NCBI GenBank assembly: GCA_024114885.1
Contig: CP099420.1
Location: 3,596,001-3,660,000, forward strand
Reading direction: 5' to 3'
Length of the DNA: 64,000 nucleotides
From: Septoria linicola
Taxonomy: Eukaryota; Ascomycota; Dothideomycetes; Mycosphaerellales; Mycosphaerellaceae
Shown: piece after piece, positions 21,395-31,565 of the stretch
Numbering within the stretch: the stretch's first letter is position 1
How the letters are laid out: every line of letters starts with the position of its first letter
Made by a program: the position numbers and the translations under genes
Notes under the pieces: model-generated
The model's input: the letters and a program-made list of their open reading frames with translations, nothing else
Database searches by the model: none
Told to the model about the DNA's origin: nothing

Positions 21395-21827
21395 TCACCG
21401 CTTGGCCTTCTTCTTCAGTTTATGCGCCGGAAACTCCTTTTGATTCCTAGGCCGCGACCGAGACCCTCTGAGTTTGGCGACTGCGCGCTGCTTTCGTGCC
21501 TCTTGTAAGCGTGCTACTTCACGCTTGCTGCGCTTTGGCTTTCCTGCCTCATCAACGTCCATTTCGGTTTCTTTTGCGGCAGCCTCGGTCTCCTTCTCGG
21601 CGGGTGCGTCTTCGGGCTCTGCAGGCTCAAAGTTAGTGTTTTGTCGCAGGAAGGGACAAGGCAGATGTACTGGTATCCTCCATCACCAATTCTTTGGGCG
21701 CCTTTGCAAGCGCCAGCAGCTTTGCATTTTGTCGCTCAATGCGAGCAGTTTCCACAGGCCCGAAGACGTTCTTTTTTAGCGCCTGATTGTTCTTCTTGAT
21801 CGCACTGGATCGCGAGCTCTTTCCCAT
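21395..21827 (-). CDS. YBL028C/LLPH-like small basic nucleolar protein (DUF2423)
   Basis: Two exons (minus-strand intron 21619-21670 with a textbook ACTAAC branch site) give 126 aa. The N-terminus MGKSSRSSAIKKNNQALKK, followed by VFGPVETARIERQNAKLLAL, is the DUF2423 signature of yeast Ybl028c and animal LLPH, small nucleolar proteins associated with pre-60S ribosomal particles. An acidic middle leads to a very basic C-terminus that ends KLKKKAKR. Only the first exon is an open frame, so the second exon is easy to miss: its frame is restored exactly by the splice (157 + 224 nt = 127 codons). It diverges from the SUMO ligase gene. Confidence 0.88.
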
Positions 21828-22475
21828 TTTGACTGATGTGTGTATGTGTTGTACCTCTACTGAGCGACCACTAACGTTAAGTGCCAGTCGCAGAAAGTCG
21901 AAGGTAAGTTTTGGAGATCTGGAACGCTAGCTGCAGGACGATAAGACAAGCGCGCGCACAGAGCCCTTGGTGGCGCATCCGATAAAGGCAGATCGCGACC
22001 AACTTATCACATGATGCGTTTCTGAGCCTCAGAACTCTGCTTTTGGTCGACCTCAGTGCAGGACAGCGGGTGAGCAGAGCGACGGCGAGGCAGATTGGTG
22101 GACTCGTGTGAAGTGGCACAATCTCCATACACATGATTTCACGATTGCCGAGGCAGAGAGTCGAATGATCGCGCCTGCTGCTGCACAATAGCAGAAGCAC
22201 AAAACACGAGGAGAAGAACGAATCGATGCTTCCGCAATGCAATCGCAGCTTCTTCCTCTTCTTCGCCTTCATTCTGTGACACTGTTGCGCTCGCGCGACC
22301 ACTGACACTTCCCGTTCATCCGGCAAGCGGGCCCAATTTGAGGATTCAGCACATCGCAACGATCGACCCGACACCAATAGACATCTTTCGAAGCTACAAA
22401 CCGACCGCGCGAACCACTCGCCACTTCTGGGAGGGTCGTTGAGGTGGAAGGCGCGCCTGCAGGAATTAGAGGGCA
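21828..22475. other. Divergent promoter region
   Basis: About 650 bp between the start codons of the LLPH-like gene and the SUMO ligase gene. No separate gene seen. Confidence 0.5.
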
Positions 22476-24767
22476 ATGGCAGCCTCGGGCGGGCACATGC
22501 TCCAGCAGCAAAAGTCTTCTCTCGAGACTCGGATCAAAACCCTGGTCAACAACGATCTGAAGGACATATGCCGAGCATACAATTATCAGGTGTCGGGGCA
22601 AAAAGCAGCATTGCAGAAACGCTGTGTAGAAAGTGAGGCTTGGCACATCTTCATTCGGGCGCTTCACTTGCGCGGGAAAGGGCAGCTGCTGACTGGTGTG
22701 CAGTTCTTGAGACGATCGTGGCCGAGGGCGATGTAGCTGCTTTCAGAGATCTCAACTTCCGGGTCAACAACCACGGGAAAGCGCCGCCACCACAAGCAAC
22801 GCAACATTACTCTCACTCCAGCACGACGACGAACGGCTACGGCCAGTATCAGGGCACATCTTCGTCGCCGGCAACAATGGCGCCGGGTCGAGCGCCAGCG
22901 CAACTCAATGGCACCCACCGAGCGAGCGCAACGCGCATGTGTGAGTCGTTGCCTTGATAAAGCTTTATGAGTACTCTTTGGCTGGTCTGACGCGCGCAGG
23001 GTTCAAATCGAGTCCGTTCTACGAAGACCACGAGGCAGTGTATCCACTGCAGGATTTACCAGGTAAACATCATTTCGTTAATTTCTCCACGCTTGAGCGC
23101 ACTTACGATGGAGACTTACAGAATCGCGCGCAGAAATGCCACAGAACCGACATACCGTGCGAGGCACAATCTCGCTCTCACCGGACCAGTCACAACGGAT
23201 GAAGGCTGATCCCAGCCTGAAATTGCTGCTCTACTGCGGCAAAGGAGCCAACCACTACAGCCTGGTCGATGTCGAATTCCCCAATCAGCTCGAGGTTAAG
23301 ATCAACAATGATGATGTGAAATCAAACTTCAAAGGCCTCAAGGGCAAACCAGGAACCACGAAGCCTGCAGACATCACCGACAAGATCCGCAAGAACAGTG
23401 GCTACCAGAACCAATTGTCGATCACTTACGCACTCACCAAAGAGCGGTTCCACATCGGCGTCTACCTGGTTCGATACGTTCCTTCCGCCATACTGACGCA
23501 GCGCATCAAGGACGGTCGCCACGGCGGTGGCGTGATATCGAAGGAACAGGCCATTCGAGAGATCAACAAAGCAAACGATGACCCAGACATCGTGTTGTCA
23601 TCCGAAGTCATGTCACTGAAAGATCCAGTGTCCACGCTACGTATCACGCTGCCAGTCCGATCTACAGTCTGCACCCACCGACAGTGCTTCGATGGCAGCA
23701 TGTTCTTGCAGATGCAGGAACAAGCACCACAATGGCTTTGTCCCACCTGCAACAAAAGCGTCTCATACCAGTCGCTCTGCATCGACAAGTACTTCGAAGA
23801 GATTCTGCAAAAGACTGCATCCTCTATTGAGAAGGTCACTGTCGAGCCAGATGGTCAATGGCATATCATCAAAGAGGAAGACTCTCAGCCGGCCAACCAG
23901 TCAAGTCGCGGCAACCGAGCGAAGTACGATGATGACTTTGACGACGACGATGATCTGATTGAGGTGACTTCAAATTCTGCTCCCAAGCCGAGACCTACAA
24001 ACGGAGTGCCACTGAACAACAGCACTTCATCACTACTATCGCCGATGCCTGGCGCTGGCTATGCCATGACACCGCCATTATCTTCCCGGGGACCGTCTGC
24101 GGCGCCATCCACATCATCAGCACAGACGGGAGGGAAACGCGCCGTCAGCTCTGTTATAGATCTGACATTGTCCGATGACGACGAGCCACCTCGACCCGCC
24201 AAACGGCAGTCCACGAACACGAGTACGCATTCAGGCCTTACATCCCTAACATCACAATCCTACTCCACACCGACCTCCCTTCCTGACCCTCGTTATACCT
24301 CGTATCCTGGCGGCCAAAGCAATTCCACTGACGCGTTTAGGGCGTCAGTCAATACGACCAGACCAAGCAGCAACCACAGCAGGGGCAGCGCGGCGCCGGA
24401 GCAGTACGGTGTCAACCAATACATGAACCATGAATATGGTAGCAGGTCTGGATCTCCATTCCGAGCAGGAAGTAGTGCCAGTCCGTCATTCACAAACAAC
24501 AACTGGGCAACGTACTCGCGACCAGCGTCAACGCTTGGGTCAAGCAGTGGTCAAGGGTTTCAAACTTTTGCTATACGACCTCCAACATGCCTTGGAGGGA
24601 CGATGAACGGCTCAACGAGCGCAGGAGATGGCACAACGGCATCAACGACCAGTCAGCAACCCCCACTTCGATTACCACCGATAAATCCCAATCCACCCAG
24701 TGGATACAGTAACGCATCTTGGCGAAGTGGTTCACATAGCAGTTATTCGCAAAGTCCGAATGGATAG
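22476..24767 (+). CDS. SIZ/PIAS-type E3 SUMO-protein ligase
   Basis: Four exons (introns 22633-22703, 22941-22999 and 23063-23121) encode 700 aa. The N-terminal SAP domain (about residues 15-75: TRIKTLVNNDLKDICRAYN..GQKAALQKRC, continuing after the first splice) binds A/T-rich DNA. A PINIT domain (about 125-290) includes RNSGYQNQLSITYALTKERF-like segments with HIGVYLV. The SP-RING (about 330-380) has CTHRQCFD, WLCPTCNK and the DKYFEEIL helix, the zinc and E2-binding module that directs SUMO transfer from UBC9. Downstream is acidic SUMO-interaction-type sequence (DDDDLIEVTS and SSVIDLTLSDDDE), then a Ser/Pro/Gly-rich disordered tail. Nuclear SUMO ligase is the confident call. SIZ1 versus another paralogue is not resolved. 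Confidence 0.93.
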
Positions 24768-25188
24768 CATACCGGGCGCAACGGATTACCGCATCGTGGA
24801 CGCAAGTGCAGAAAGGGGCGTTGTCGTTGCTGGTGCTCATCAGGGCAAAAGCTCTGAGAGATTACTGGGGTTTTATGTAGATCATGAGCAAGGCGTTCAG
24901 GCGGGACAGCACGTTTGCTATCGCTACGATGTCGACGGGATGATGATACACCATGAATGTTACTAGCATTGCTCTTCCTCGACAGCTCGCGAGTTTATGC
25001 TCAGTGACCGGATTTTTTTATCTATTGAGTCGGAAGCTACTGATCTACTGCTTGATAGGACGTGAATCGGGATCTTCACTCGCACCACTTACAGTCGCGG
25101 CAAGCTGCTCGATCTCCTACCCAAGCAGCTGCGTCTTTTGAGACACCTGACTGTAGCTACGAGACGCGGCTCAGTATCAGCATCAAGC
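24768..25188. other. Intergenic between convergent genes
   Basis: 3' flanks of the SUMO ligase gene and the minus-strand coiled-coil gene. Nothing else seen. Confidence 0.5.
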
Positions 25189-26196
25189 TCAAGAGGATAC
25201 TGGTCCATGACTACCACCACGCACGAGATCAGCGGCTTTCTGACGGATGCGCTGGAGCCGCGATGGTGTCCTCTCTCCTGATGAAGACGAACGAAGGGGT
25301 GGAGGAGGTGGTGGAAATGGTGAAGATGATGCTGGACGAGCTTCGTGATTAGGTTGCTGGGCTGGAGGCTGCTGTTGATGCTGCTCTTCTCGTGGGATCT
25401 GTCCTTCGCGCTGTTTCTGTTCTTGCTGCTGCTGCTGCTGAAGGAGAGCGACTTGTTCGGTGAGTTCGATGAGTTTTAGCTGAGCTGATGCTGCTTCTGC
25501 TACTGCTGCCGCTTCACGGGTCTTGCGTTCTGCTTCTGCCTCCTCTGCTTGCTTAGTTGCGGCTGCGGCGGCGACAGCTTCGGCATCACGTTTCTTTTGC
25601 TCTGCTTCGGCTTTTGCTGCTTCTTCCTCCCGAGCCTTTTGCTGCTGCTCGGATTCCAGGCGAGATTTCTCATCATCGAGCTGCTTCTGGTCTGCTTCGA
25701 GTTTGTCACGAGCAGCGATTTCTTCGGCTGTTGAGCTCCGTATGGGACGATTGTGACGCCAGCGATTGGCTGCTGTTAGTGAGCCGATACGAGGATGGGC
25801 CGCTGAGGTAATGGATGAAGCACTGTCGTTAGCCAGGAATGGCAGATGGGGCGGACTGTGCTGATAGTGGCGATGAGGGCCTGGCAGAGTCTCAAGTGGT
25901 GTTGGCAGTGGCACTGTTATGTTCCATGACGATGATGACGGAGGGTTGATGACTGGAGCGTTGCCATTAGTGGCAGATGATCGATGCAAGAAAGTGTTCG
26001 ATGGCTGCTGATCTCCGTAGTCAGCTATGCAGGTTGGGCAGTCGTACGCTGCGTGCTCGCGGCAACGTCGATCGAAGTAGTAGTGGAGGAATTTCCGTGG
26101 TAGGCTAGATCCACTGGCTGAAGCTTGTGTTGATGAGCCTGGGGTTGGTGGAGGCGTGGGCTCATGCCAACCTGAGGATGGACGGTGGTGCTGCAT
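25189..26196 (-). CDS. Hypothetical Pro/Gln-rich coiled-coil protein
   Basis: Single open frame of 335 aa from an ATG at 26196. An N-terminal Pro/Ser/His-rich segment includes a Cys/His cluster (RRCREHAAYDCPTC, about residues 43-56) that could be a short metal-binding knot. A mid-region of about 120 residues (roughly 150-265) is an almost continuous charged helix (EEIAARDKLEADQKQ.., KAREEEAAKAEAEQK..) ending in a Gln run, expected to form a coiled coil. The C-terminus has a poly-Pro stretch and a basic tail. I recognise no family. The composition could produce spurious matches to any long coiled coil. No intron is needed. Confidence 0.6.
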   Translation of the reverse strand: MQHHRPSSGWHEPTPPPTPGSSTQASASGSSLPRKFLHYYFDRRCREHAAYDCPTCIADYGDQQPSNTFLHRSSATNGNAPVINPPSSSSWNITVPLPTPLETLPGPHRHYQHSPPHLPFLANDSASSITSAAHPRIGSLTAANRWRHNRPIRSSTAEEIAARDKLEADQKQLDDEKSRLESEQQQKAREEEAAKAEAEQKKRDAEAVAAAAATKQAEEAEAERKTREAAAVAEAASAQLKLIELTEQVALLQQQQQQEQKQREGQIPREEQHQQQPPAQQPNHEARPASSSPFPPPPPPLRSSSSGERTPSRLQRIRQKAADLVRGGSHGPVSS

Positions 26197-26475
26197 ACTG
26201 GTGACTGCTGTGTTAGTCTGGGGAGAGAAGGCTGGGAGACTTCAAGATGTCATGCTTGTTTCCTTCGAGGATGCTTGCTTGCAGGTGAGTCGAGAACTTG
26301 CTGCTTGTTTGCGTATGCCTTCCACGATACATGCATCCGATCGATCAGGAATCTATGATCATGGAGGAAATCATGACGAGGGCTGCTGCAACGAGCTTTC
26401 CGATCCGGGTTTCTGACGGCGCGCAGGCTCTCTAGTCACATTCCTTTGACGAGTCGACGACTTGCGAAAACTGGC

Positions 26476-27176
26476 TCAGCCGAGCTCGACAACTTCGAAC
26501 GTCTTCTGGCGCTTTGCTGGTGGCTCAGATGTGGTAATGCTAGGCACTGGGTCGACGTTGGCGAACAATGCTGCATGTGCCACATTGTCCGAAGGGTCAT
26601 GATACGGGATGCCTTTCTGGACCAGTGTGAAGAAGTTCTCCTCTGAAATCAAGCGCTCTTGACATCGCTTGGCCTTTTCCTGAACCTGTATCGACGAGCT
26701 AACAGTAATCAGCATGCGAGTGATCGCGCCGGATCTATTGCCTCTGGTATGCGAGTGAGATTAGTGTGCACAACGATGTAATCTGCACGACCGATGTTGA
26801 GCCTCTTGCTCGAGGCCACTGTAGGCGTAGAGTGCTGTGACAAACTGGGCGGCACTTAGAATCTCCAAATTGGGCGCACAGGTGACTCATATGTTCGGTA
26901 TGATGCCCACTGCACAACACTCTAAGCTCTTACAAAGTGCTCCTTTGAGCCACCATTGATCTTGCCCATTAGGATAGAGGTCACGGGTCCGAAAATGCGT
27001 GGCGGAGGACGTGAAGGAGTTTCTATCACAAGCTTGGATGCTTTTACCACGGGCTTCGGAGCTGCTTGTCTCTTCTTGATTACTTTACTTTCAACCTCGA
27101 CTGCAAGAGCCGGCGTGCTCCGAACACTATCACGTAAGTCTCGTCTCGTCTCGTTCCACGCCTGCATGCTGTTCAT
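26476..27176 (-). CDS. Hypothetical three-exon protein
   Basis: Reconstructed from three open segments: 27176-26934, 26862-26792 and 26743-26476 (introns 26863-26933 and 26744-26791). Frame continuity gives 193 aa, with junctions reading KEHF-ILSAAQFVTALYAY and EAQHR-GNRSGAITRMLI. The first intron uses a GAG-type acceptor, slightly unusual. The last exon holds a helical segment (SIQVQEKAKRCQERLISEENFF) and a basic motif PPAKRQKTF. No family recognised. The start is uncertain: a different frame upstream, beginning at an ATG at 27309 (MSTAIWTVTLTDYPRR..), looks like a genuine N-terminus but is out of frame by one base or by an intron I could not place. Confidence 0.55.
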
Positions 27177-27507
27177 CCTCAAGTATGTCCTTCACTGCCT
27201 GATCTGCTGCTTCCATTGTGGCGTAATGGCCGACGACAGAGGTCGATCCATCTTGATCTCGACGGCGGGGGTAGTCTGTAAGCGTGACTGTCCATATTGC
27301 AGTTGACATTGTTATGCAATGTTGGGCAGGAAGTTCATCGACTCATACGACGCGACGCGACGCAACGCGACCAAATTAGCTCGTCTCGGCATTTAACGTT
27401 AATGCTGGCCGATGCCGCTTATGGCACGTGCACACTGCAGGTGAACATTGAGCTGTATGACATCTATTCTCACCTCTCATACATCACCACAAACGACAGC
27501 AGACACG
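27177..27507. other. Upstream region of UBC7 with a short antisense ORF
   Basis: Contains a 58-codon minus-strand ORF from 27309 to about 27133 that has protein-like composition (WTVTLTDY, VVGHYATMEAADQAVKDIL) and may be the true first exon of the preceding minus-strand gene. A short CGACG-type iteration lies at about 27347-27372. Confidence 0.4.
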
Positions 27508-28069
27508 ATGAACTCTGTAGCCTCGAAACGACTCTTCCAAGAGTATAAGGCTCTCACAGTCGATCCTCCTGAAGGCATCACTGCCGGTCCAGTCAACGAA
27601 GATGATCTGTTCATGTGGGAAGCCATCATTCAAGGTCCGGAAGGCACACCTTTTGAAGGCGGCGTCTTTCCAGCAGAGTTGAAGTTCCCAAAGGACTATC
27701 CGCTCATGCCACCGACCATGAAATTCACCTGCGATCTGTGGCATCCAAATGGTATGCATCCTGATCCTCACAAGCCATGATGCCTGGACGGAACACTGAC
27801 ACTTCCTCCTCCCAGTATATCCAAATGGCGTCGTCTGCATATCGATCCTGCATCCACCTGGCGACGACCCAAATCACTACGAGCAGGCTTCCGAACGCTG
27901 GAGTCCGATTCAGAGTGTGGAGAAAATCTTGATCTCCGTCATGAGCATGATCGCCGAGCCCAATGATGAGAGCCCCGCGAATATCGATGCCGCGAAGATG
28001 TGGAGGGAACGAAGGCCGGAGTTCGAGGCCAGAGTGAGGAGAGACGTGCGGAGGAGTCTAGGACTGTAA
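27508..28069 (+). CDS. UBC7: Ubiquitin-conjugating enzyme E2, UBC7/UBE2G2 type
   Basis: Two exons (intron 27752-27815) encode 165 aa, the same length as yeast Ubc7. The UBC fold runs from ASKRLFQEYKAL through MWEAIIQGPEGTPFEGG and FPKDYPLMPPTMKF. The splice restores WHPNVYPNGVVCISIL, with the active-site Cys at residue 89. It is followed by the acidic loop HPPGDDPNHYEQASERW, the insertion that marks the Ubc7/UBE2G2 class. These enzymes attach ubiquitin to misfolded proteins in ER-associated degradation, recruited to the ER membrane by Cue1-type partners and working with Hrd1/Doa10 ligases. Annotation is secure. Confidence 0.96.
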
Positions 28070-28270
28070 TGCAGGCATGGAAGAATGATGTGACATGGTT
28101 GTGTGTTCAAGCGAGGCGAATGGCGATCGAAAGATACCTTGGAACGAAGTATGAGATACGAAATATGCGCAGCTGTGCACGAATGGACAGCTCAGGGCCC
28201 ACGAGATTCCTCGAACAGCCCAGATGTCCCTTGATAGGATTTGGCCGGTGTAGGGCAAAAGAGAATGGAC

Positions 28271-28408
28271 GAAGACAGTCAGATTCGAACTGACGACCAC
28301 CCACGAATGCATGCTTAACGTCTAAGGACGACAGCGGCAAGCAAGGCAGCACAGAGCCATCGCAATGGTTGCTTTGCAGCAGGTGCGCTACCCCTGCGCC
28401 ATGTCTTC
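28271..28408 (-). tRNA. Intron-containing tRNA, Cys-like (isotype uncertain)
   Basis: Read on the minus strand. A perfect 7-bp acceptor stem (GAAGACA with TGTCTTC) encloses a D arm GCGC-AGGGGTA-GCGC (A box TGGCGCAGGGG) and a T arm GTCAG-TTCGAAT-CTGAC, and a run of four T lies about 10 bases after the 3' end. The D arm and the variable loop TGGTC resemble fungal tRNA-Cys, and GCA follows the 5' anticodon strand. About 66 nt must be removed as an intron. The anticodon loop appears one base short and lacks the universal U33 in that reading, and the anticodon stem needs G-U pairs. It may therefore be a decayed copy or I have the splice point wrong. Confidence 0.6.
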
Positions 28409-28739
28409 TTGTGTTGCCATGCTATGAAGCAATCTATGAATGTGTATCTGCTAGGAATGTCAGGCGCTATCGCTCTGCCTTACAGATATAGCATTCAGCA
28501 GTTGTAACCATAGAGCTCGGCAGCCCCAACCGGCAAAACAAGTCTATCTAGGCGCATTCTTCTATCTCTACCCACTCTCCCGCTAGCGCGAGGAATGTCG
28601 TCAGAAGTGCGGAGTCCTGCTTTGCGGGCGGTGAATTCCCACAGCTGAGAGACGAAAAAGAATGGCGAGATTGAGAGAATGCAAGCAGAATGCTACGCCG
28701 AGGTGTCAAAAAAGTGAGCATGAGCAAAAAAGAAGAGGT

Positions 28740-29012
28740 GGAGACCGCGGGATTCGAACTCGCGTCTCACACCTCGAGAGAAGATGCAATGGACTAGCTG
28801 CTTGCAAGCAGCACGGGGTGAGACACCCCAACAAATTGATGACACAGGAAGAGACTTCCTAAATTGATGAACAGGGCGAGAGCGGCCTTTGTCGATGGAT
28901 GGACAGGGAGAGACTCCCTAGAGTTGTTGACTTGCGATTGATAGAGGCATTGATGGCCTCCAGTATTGCGATTTCTCTCGAGGTGAGCGTCTTACCACTA
29001 GACCAGATCCCC
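28740..29012 (-). tRNA. Candidate tRNA split by an intron of about 200 nt
   Basis: On the minus strand the 5' part (from 29012) has GGGGATC, TG, GTCT-AGTGGTA-AGAC and a perfect A box TGGTCTAGTGG, then CTCAC CTCGAG. The 3' part ends GCGAG-TTCGAAT-CCCGC and GGTCTCC, which closes a full 7-bp acceptor stem with the 5' end (one G-U). Six T residues follow within eight bases. The two sides of the would-be intron are complementary: a 10-base helix extends the anticodon stem. The T stem has one A-C mismatch. Isotype is unclear (CGA would be read). Such an intron exceeds those normally allowed by tRNA finders. A tRNA-derived relic is the alternative. Confidence 0.45.
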
Positions 29013-29439
29013 GAGTTTGTTTGCCGACGAGAAGGGGGATCTTTGAGCGGTCAAGTAGGTACAGCGGGGTGGAAGATCTGAAGGGGTTCTCACGTTGGAC
29101 TCCTGGTTCTGGCGGAAGTGAAGCGAATCACTAGCGAAGCAGCGAGCTTGCATCCGACTTTGACATCAAGCAGACGCACACCAGCGCTACTTAATCGGAA
29201 AGTGCTCGACACTGCGCCCTTTTGTGACAATGGCCAGACAGGCAGCATGGAGGCACGGCAGCTAGCCAATCGAGATGCAAATCCATGGTTCTGGAGAGCA
29301 AAAATGTCGCGGAACCCGGGCACGAAGCAGGGCATAGTGCAAAGCTCGATGTCACACAGACCGGAAGACCATCCCTGGCAAGCACCCAAAGGTCTGCAGG
29401 CAGACAGCAAAAGAAAAGCAGAGGACACAGCAAAAATTT

Positions 29440-29746
29440 GGAGGTCGCGGGACTCGAACTCGCCTCTCACAACTCGGTGATGCTTCGTTATCATTATCAT
29501 TATCGCACTGGTTTGGGGCTTTGGTTTGAAGTCCGTAATGATCAGTCACCGCCTTCGAGCGACGAGTTCATGGTGATCGGTCAAGACCTCGCGCTGTGAC
29601 TGACGGTCAACGCGCCACCTGAGCGTTGCCCGCCAGAATCAATGAACTACGTGCGTCCGCTAGTACTTGCAAGTACTTGTGGCATTGCTCGCTAGTTCTA
29701 CGAAGCTTCTACCGAGTTGTGCGCCTTACCACTAGGCCAGGCCCCC
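29440..29746 (-). tRNA. Second candidate tRNA with an intron of about 235 nt
   Basis: Same architecture as its neighbour about 430 bp away. The 5' part from 29746 reads GGGGGCC, TG, GCCT-AGTGGTA-AGGC, with A box TGGCCTAGTGG, then CACAA CTCGGT. The 3' part reads ACCGAG TTGTG, a four-base variable loop, GCGAG-TTCGAGT-CCCGC and GACCTCC, then five T residues within four bases of the end. The acceptor stem pairs six of seven. The anticodon stem CACAA/TTGTG is perfect, and complementarity continues six bases into the intron. The T stem shares the A-C mismatch of the other copy, so the two are related. Anticodon in this reading is CGG. Confidence 0.45.
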
Positions 29747-30030
29747 TTGAGCTGGGTTTGATGAGGGGAGAGTTGTTTGTGTACTGGTGAAGGCTGCGTG
29801 GGGGAACGCTGTAGAAGACGTACGTCCAAAGGTCTGCTTGGCCAGCCGGCACAGTGACCGCTCGAGAAGTCGATGTGCCACTGAAAGAACAAGAATCTTT
29901 AGATCGAGCATCTCAAGTGGACTCCAAGCAACGCACACCAAAAGCATGTCTCTACACCAGGCGCACTTCCGCGATCATTCGAGTCAACTCGCCCAACGTC
30001 CACGATCGCGAAAGCTGCTTCTGATCCGCA

Positions 30031-30453
30031 TCACATCGCAGCGCACTTTCCGCCATTCCCGCCTAAATGCCTCTCCTCTTCCGACTCGACCACTTCAGCA
30101 CCTCCAGCCTCCTTCCTACTCCTCTCCTTCGCCGCCTGCTGATCACATCGACACTGCCTCACAGCAGCCAACGCGAACCACCTGTCTCCAGAAGCGAACA
30201 ATTGATTTGTGTTGGGTCCTGTCGGGATTCCTAAGAACAATCGTGGTCGTTCTCGATGCTCTCTGTATTGAGGATGGGAAAGCAGCAATCGACAGTGTTG
30301 CACGTAGAGGTCGAAATCTTTGTCGCTGGAGTTGAGAAGGAAGCGCTCTATGATGGCAAGATAGTCGAGGCTGTCCTGGCCGTCGCCACTGCTTTTGGAC
30401 GCTGCAGACGTGGTTGGAGAGAGAAGGTGGTCGCCGTGGTAAGGAGATTGCAT
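30031..30453 (-). CDS. Hypothetical protein
   Basis: A 140-codon ORF starting with an ATG at 30453. The N-terminal 75 residues look like a genuine helical domain: SGDGQDSLDYLAIIERFLLN, then SSDKDFDLYVQHCRLLLSHP. The C-terminal part is charged, with Lys/Arg/Glu clusters, and ends in a Gly/Lys stretch. I recognise no family. It lies between the tRNA-like cluster and the three disordered-protein ORFs, transcribed in the opposite direction from the latter. Confidence 0.5.
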   Translation of the reverse strand: MQSPYHGDHLLSPTTSAASKSSGDGQDSLDYLAIIERFLLNSSDKDFDLYVQHCRLLLSHPQYREHRERPRLFLGIPTGPNTNQLFASGDRWFALAAVRQCRCDQQAAKERSRKEAGGAEVVESEEERHLGGNGGKCAAM

Positions 30454-30707
30454 CGTTGTGCTGTCGTGCCGTCGGTGGCAATGCAGACCTGGCTTGGGGT
30501 CACGATTATGAAGGGTGCATGCGGCGACCTGTCAGTTGACGGCTGACGTTCTGGACACGTTCACGATGCGTTCCGAATATGAGCGGCAGTACAAAGCTCA
30601 CTCGTCCCCTGAAGTAAACAGACAGGCAGGTCACGCGCACTTCCACATCACTCCGCATCAGCACGAAACGACGACAAACGCCAATCACGTGCACTCATTC
30701 AAGAGCC

Positions 30708-31259
30708 ATGAACCCCATGTTCAACATGACGGAATCACCATGGTCCGCTCCAGGACCAGGCGAATGGTGGCCCGACTACATGCGCCCCGAAGCATGGGGC
30801 CAACAGCCCATGAATCAACCAATGTTTCCTCTTCAACAGCAATCCCTTGGAGTTCCTGGCTCAGCTACTAGCGCTTCGAGAAGTAGTACATCACGAAGCA
30901 GTAGACGTCCTAGCGGCAGTCCGGCGTCCTGGACTTCACTCCCTCAGGTACCACGGCCAGGTCTGAACATGTCAAATACAGGGAGCGTGGCGAGGAGTAT
31001 CGCTCCGGGAGAGAGTGCATTGAGTGAGCCGGGCGGCGGTAGCAGAGTAGGTGGGAGTAGGGCTGGAGGAAGCAGATCGGGCGGTAGCAATGCAGGAGGA
31101 AGCAGAGCCTCGAGATCTCGAGCTGCGTCTTCTCGTGCGAGTCGGAACCCGAATACTGTGGTGACAGGTGCCACGTTTGGCCAGGCTCCGCTTGGTTTGC
31201 AGCTTAGGACGCCGAGTCAGGTGCAAGGTAATGGTGTTCATGGAGCTGGGCCGTGGTAG
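30708..31259 (+). CDS. Disordered protein with W-PDYMRP motif and GGSR repeats (family member 1)
   Basis: A 183-aa single-exon ORF. The N-terminus carries GEWWPDYMRPEAW (about residues 18-30), the same W-x-PDYMRP signature seen in the ORF at 32358. Then a Ser/Arg-rich segment and a run of GGSR-type repeats (SRVGGSRAGGSRSGGSNAGG, about residues 110-130) give an RNA-binding-like RS/GG composition. It ends GAGPW. There is no signal peptide or membrane segment and no known domain. Two further ORFs of similar composition follow on the same strand, so I read this as a lineage-specific tandem family. Function unknown. Confidence 0.55.
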   Translation: MNPMFNMTESPWSAPGPGEWWPDYMRPEAWGQQPMNQPMFPLQQQSLGVPGSATSASRSSTSRSSRRPSGSPASWTSLPQVPRPGLNMSNTGSVARSIAPGESALSEPGGGSRVGGSRAGGSRSGGSNAGGSRASRSRAASSRASRNPNTVVTGATFGQAPLGLQLRTPSQVQGNGVHGAGPW

Positions 31260-31565
31260 GCAGATCATAGGTAGCGATCTCAGATCCAATGAGGCAGCTA
31301 TGCAGGCGTGAAGAGGTGCTGATCTATCATCGGTTGCAACTTCTCTAGCAGTGGTAAGGCGGCTTGCACCGTGAACCTAACACTATGCAACGCAGCCAAA
31401 TACTGTTCGAGTTTGTGAAGAAGGCCAGGCTTGTCTTATGCAAGTTCGAGAACGCATTCACTGTCGAAACAAGCGAGATATATACGACAGAGGCTGGAGA
31501 ATTGCATCGGACTACTGTACAAATGGCAGACACCTCGCTTTCCCCCTTGGCCCAACCAGAGAGCC

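Larger units (their letters stand above)
28070..30030. other. Intergenic surrounding the tRNA-like cluster
   Basis: Outside the three tRNA-like genes I see no protein gene. Open frames on both strands here are shadows of the tRNA introns or compositionally random. Confidence 0.5.
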
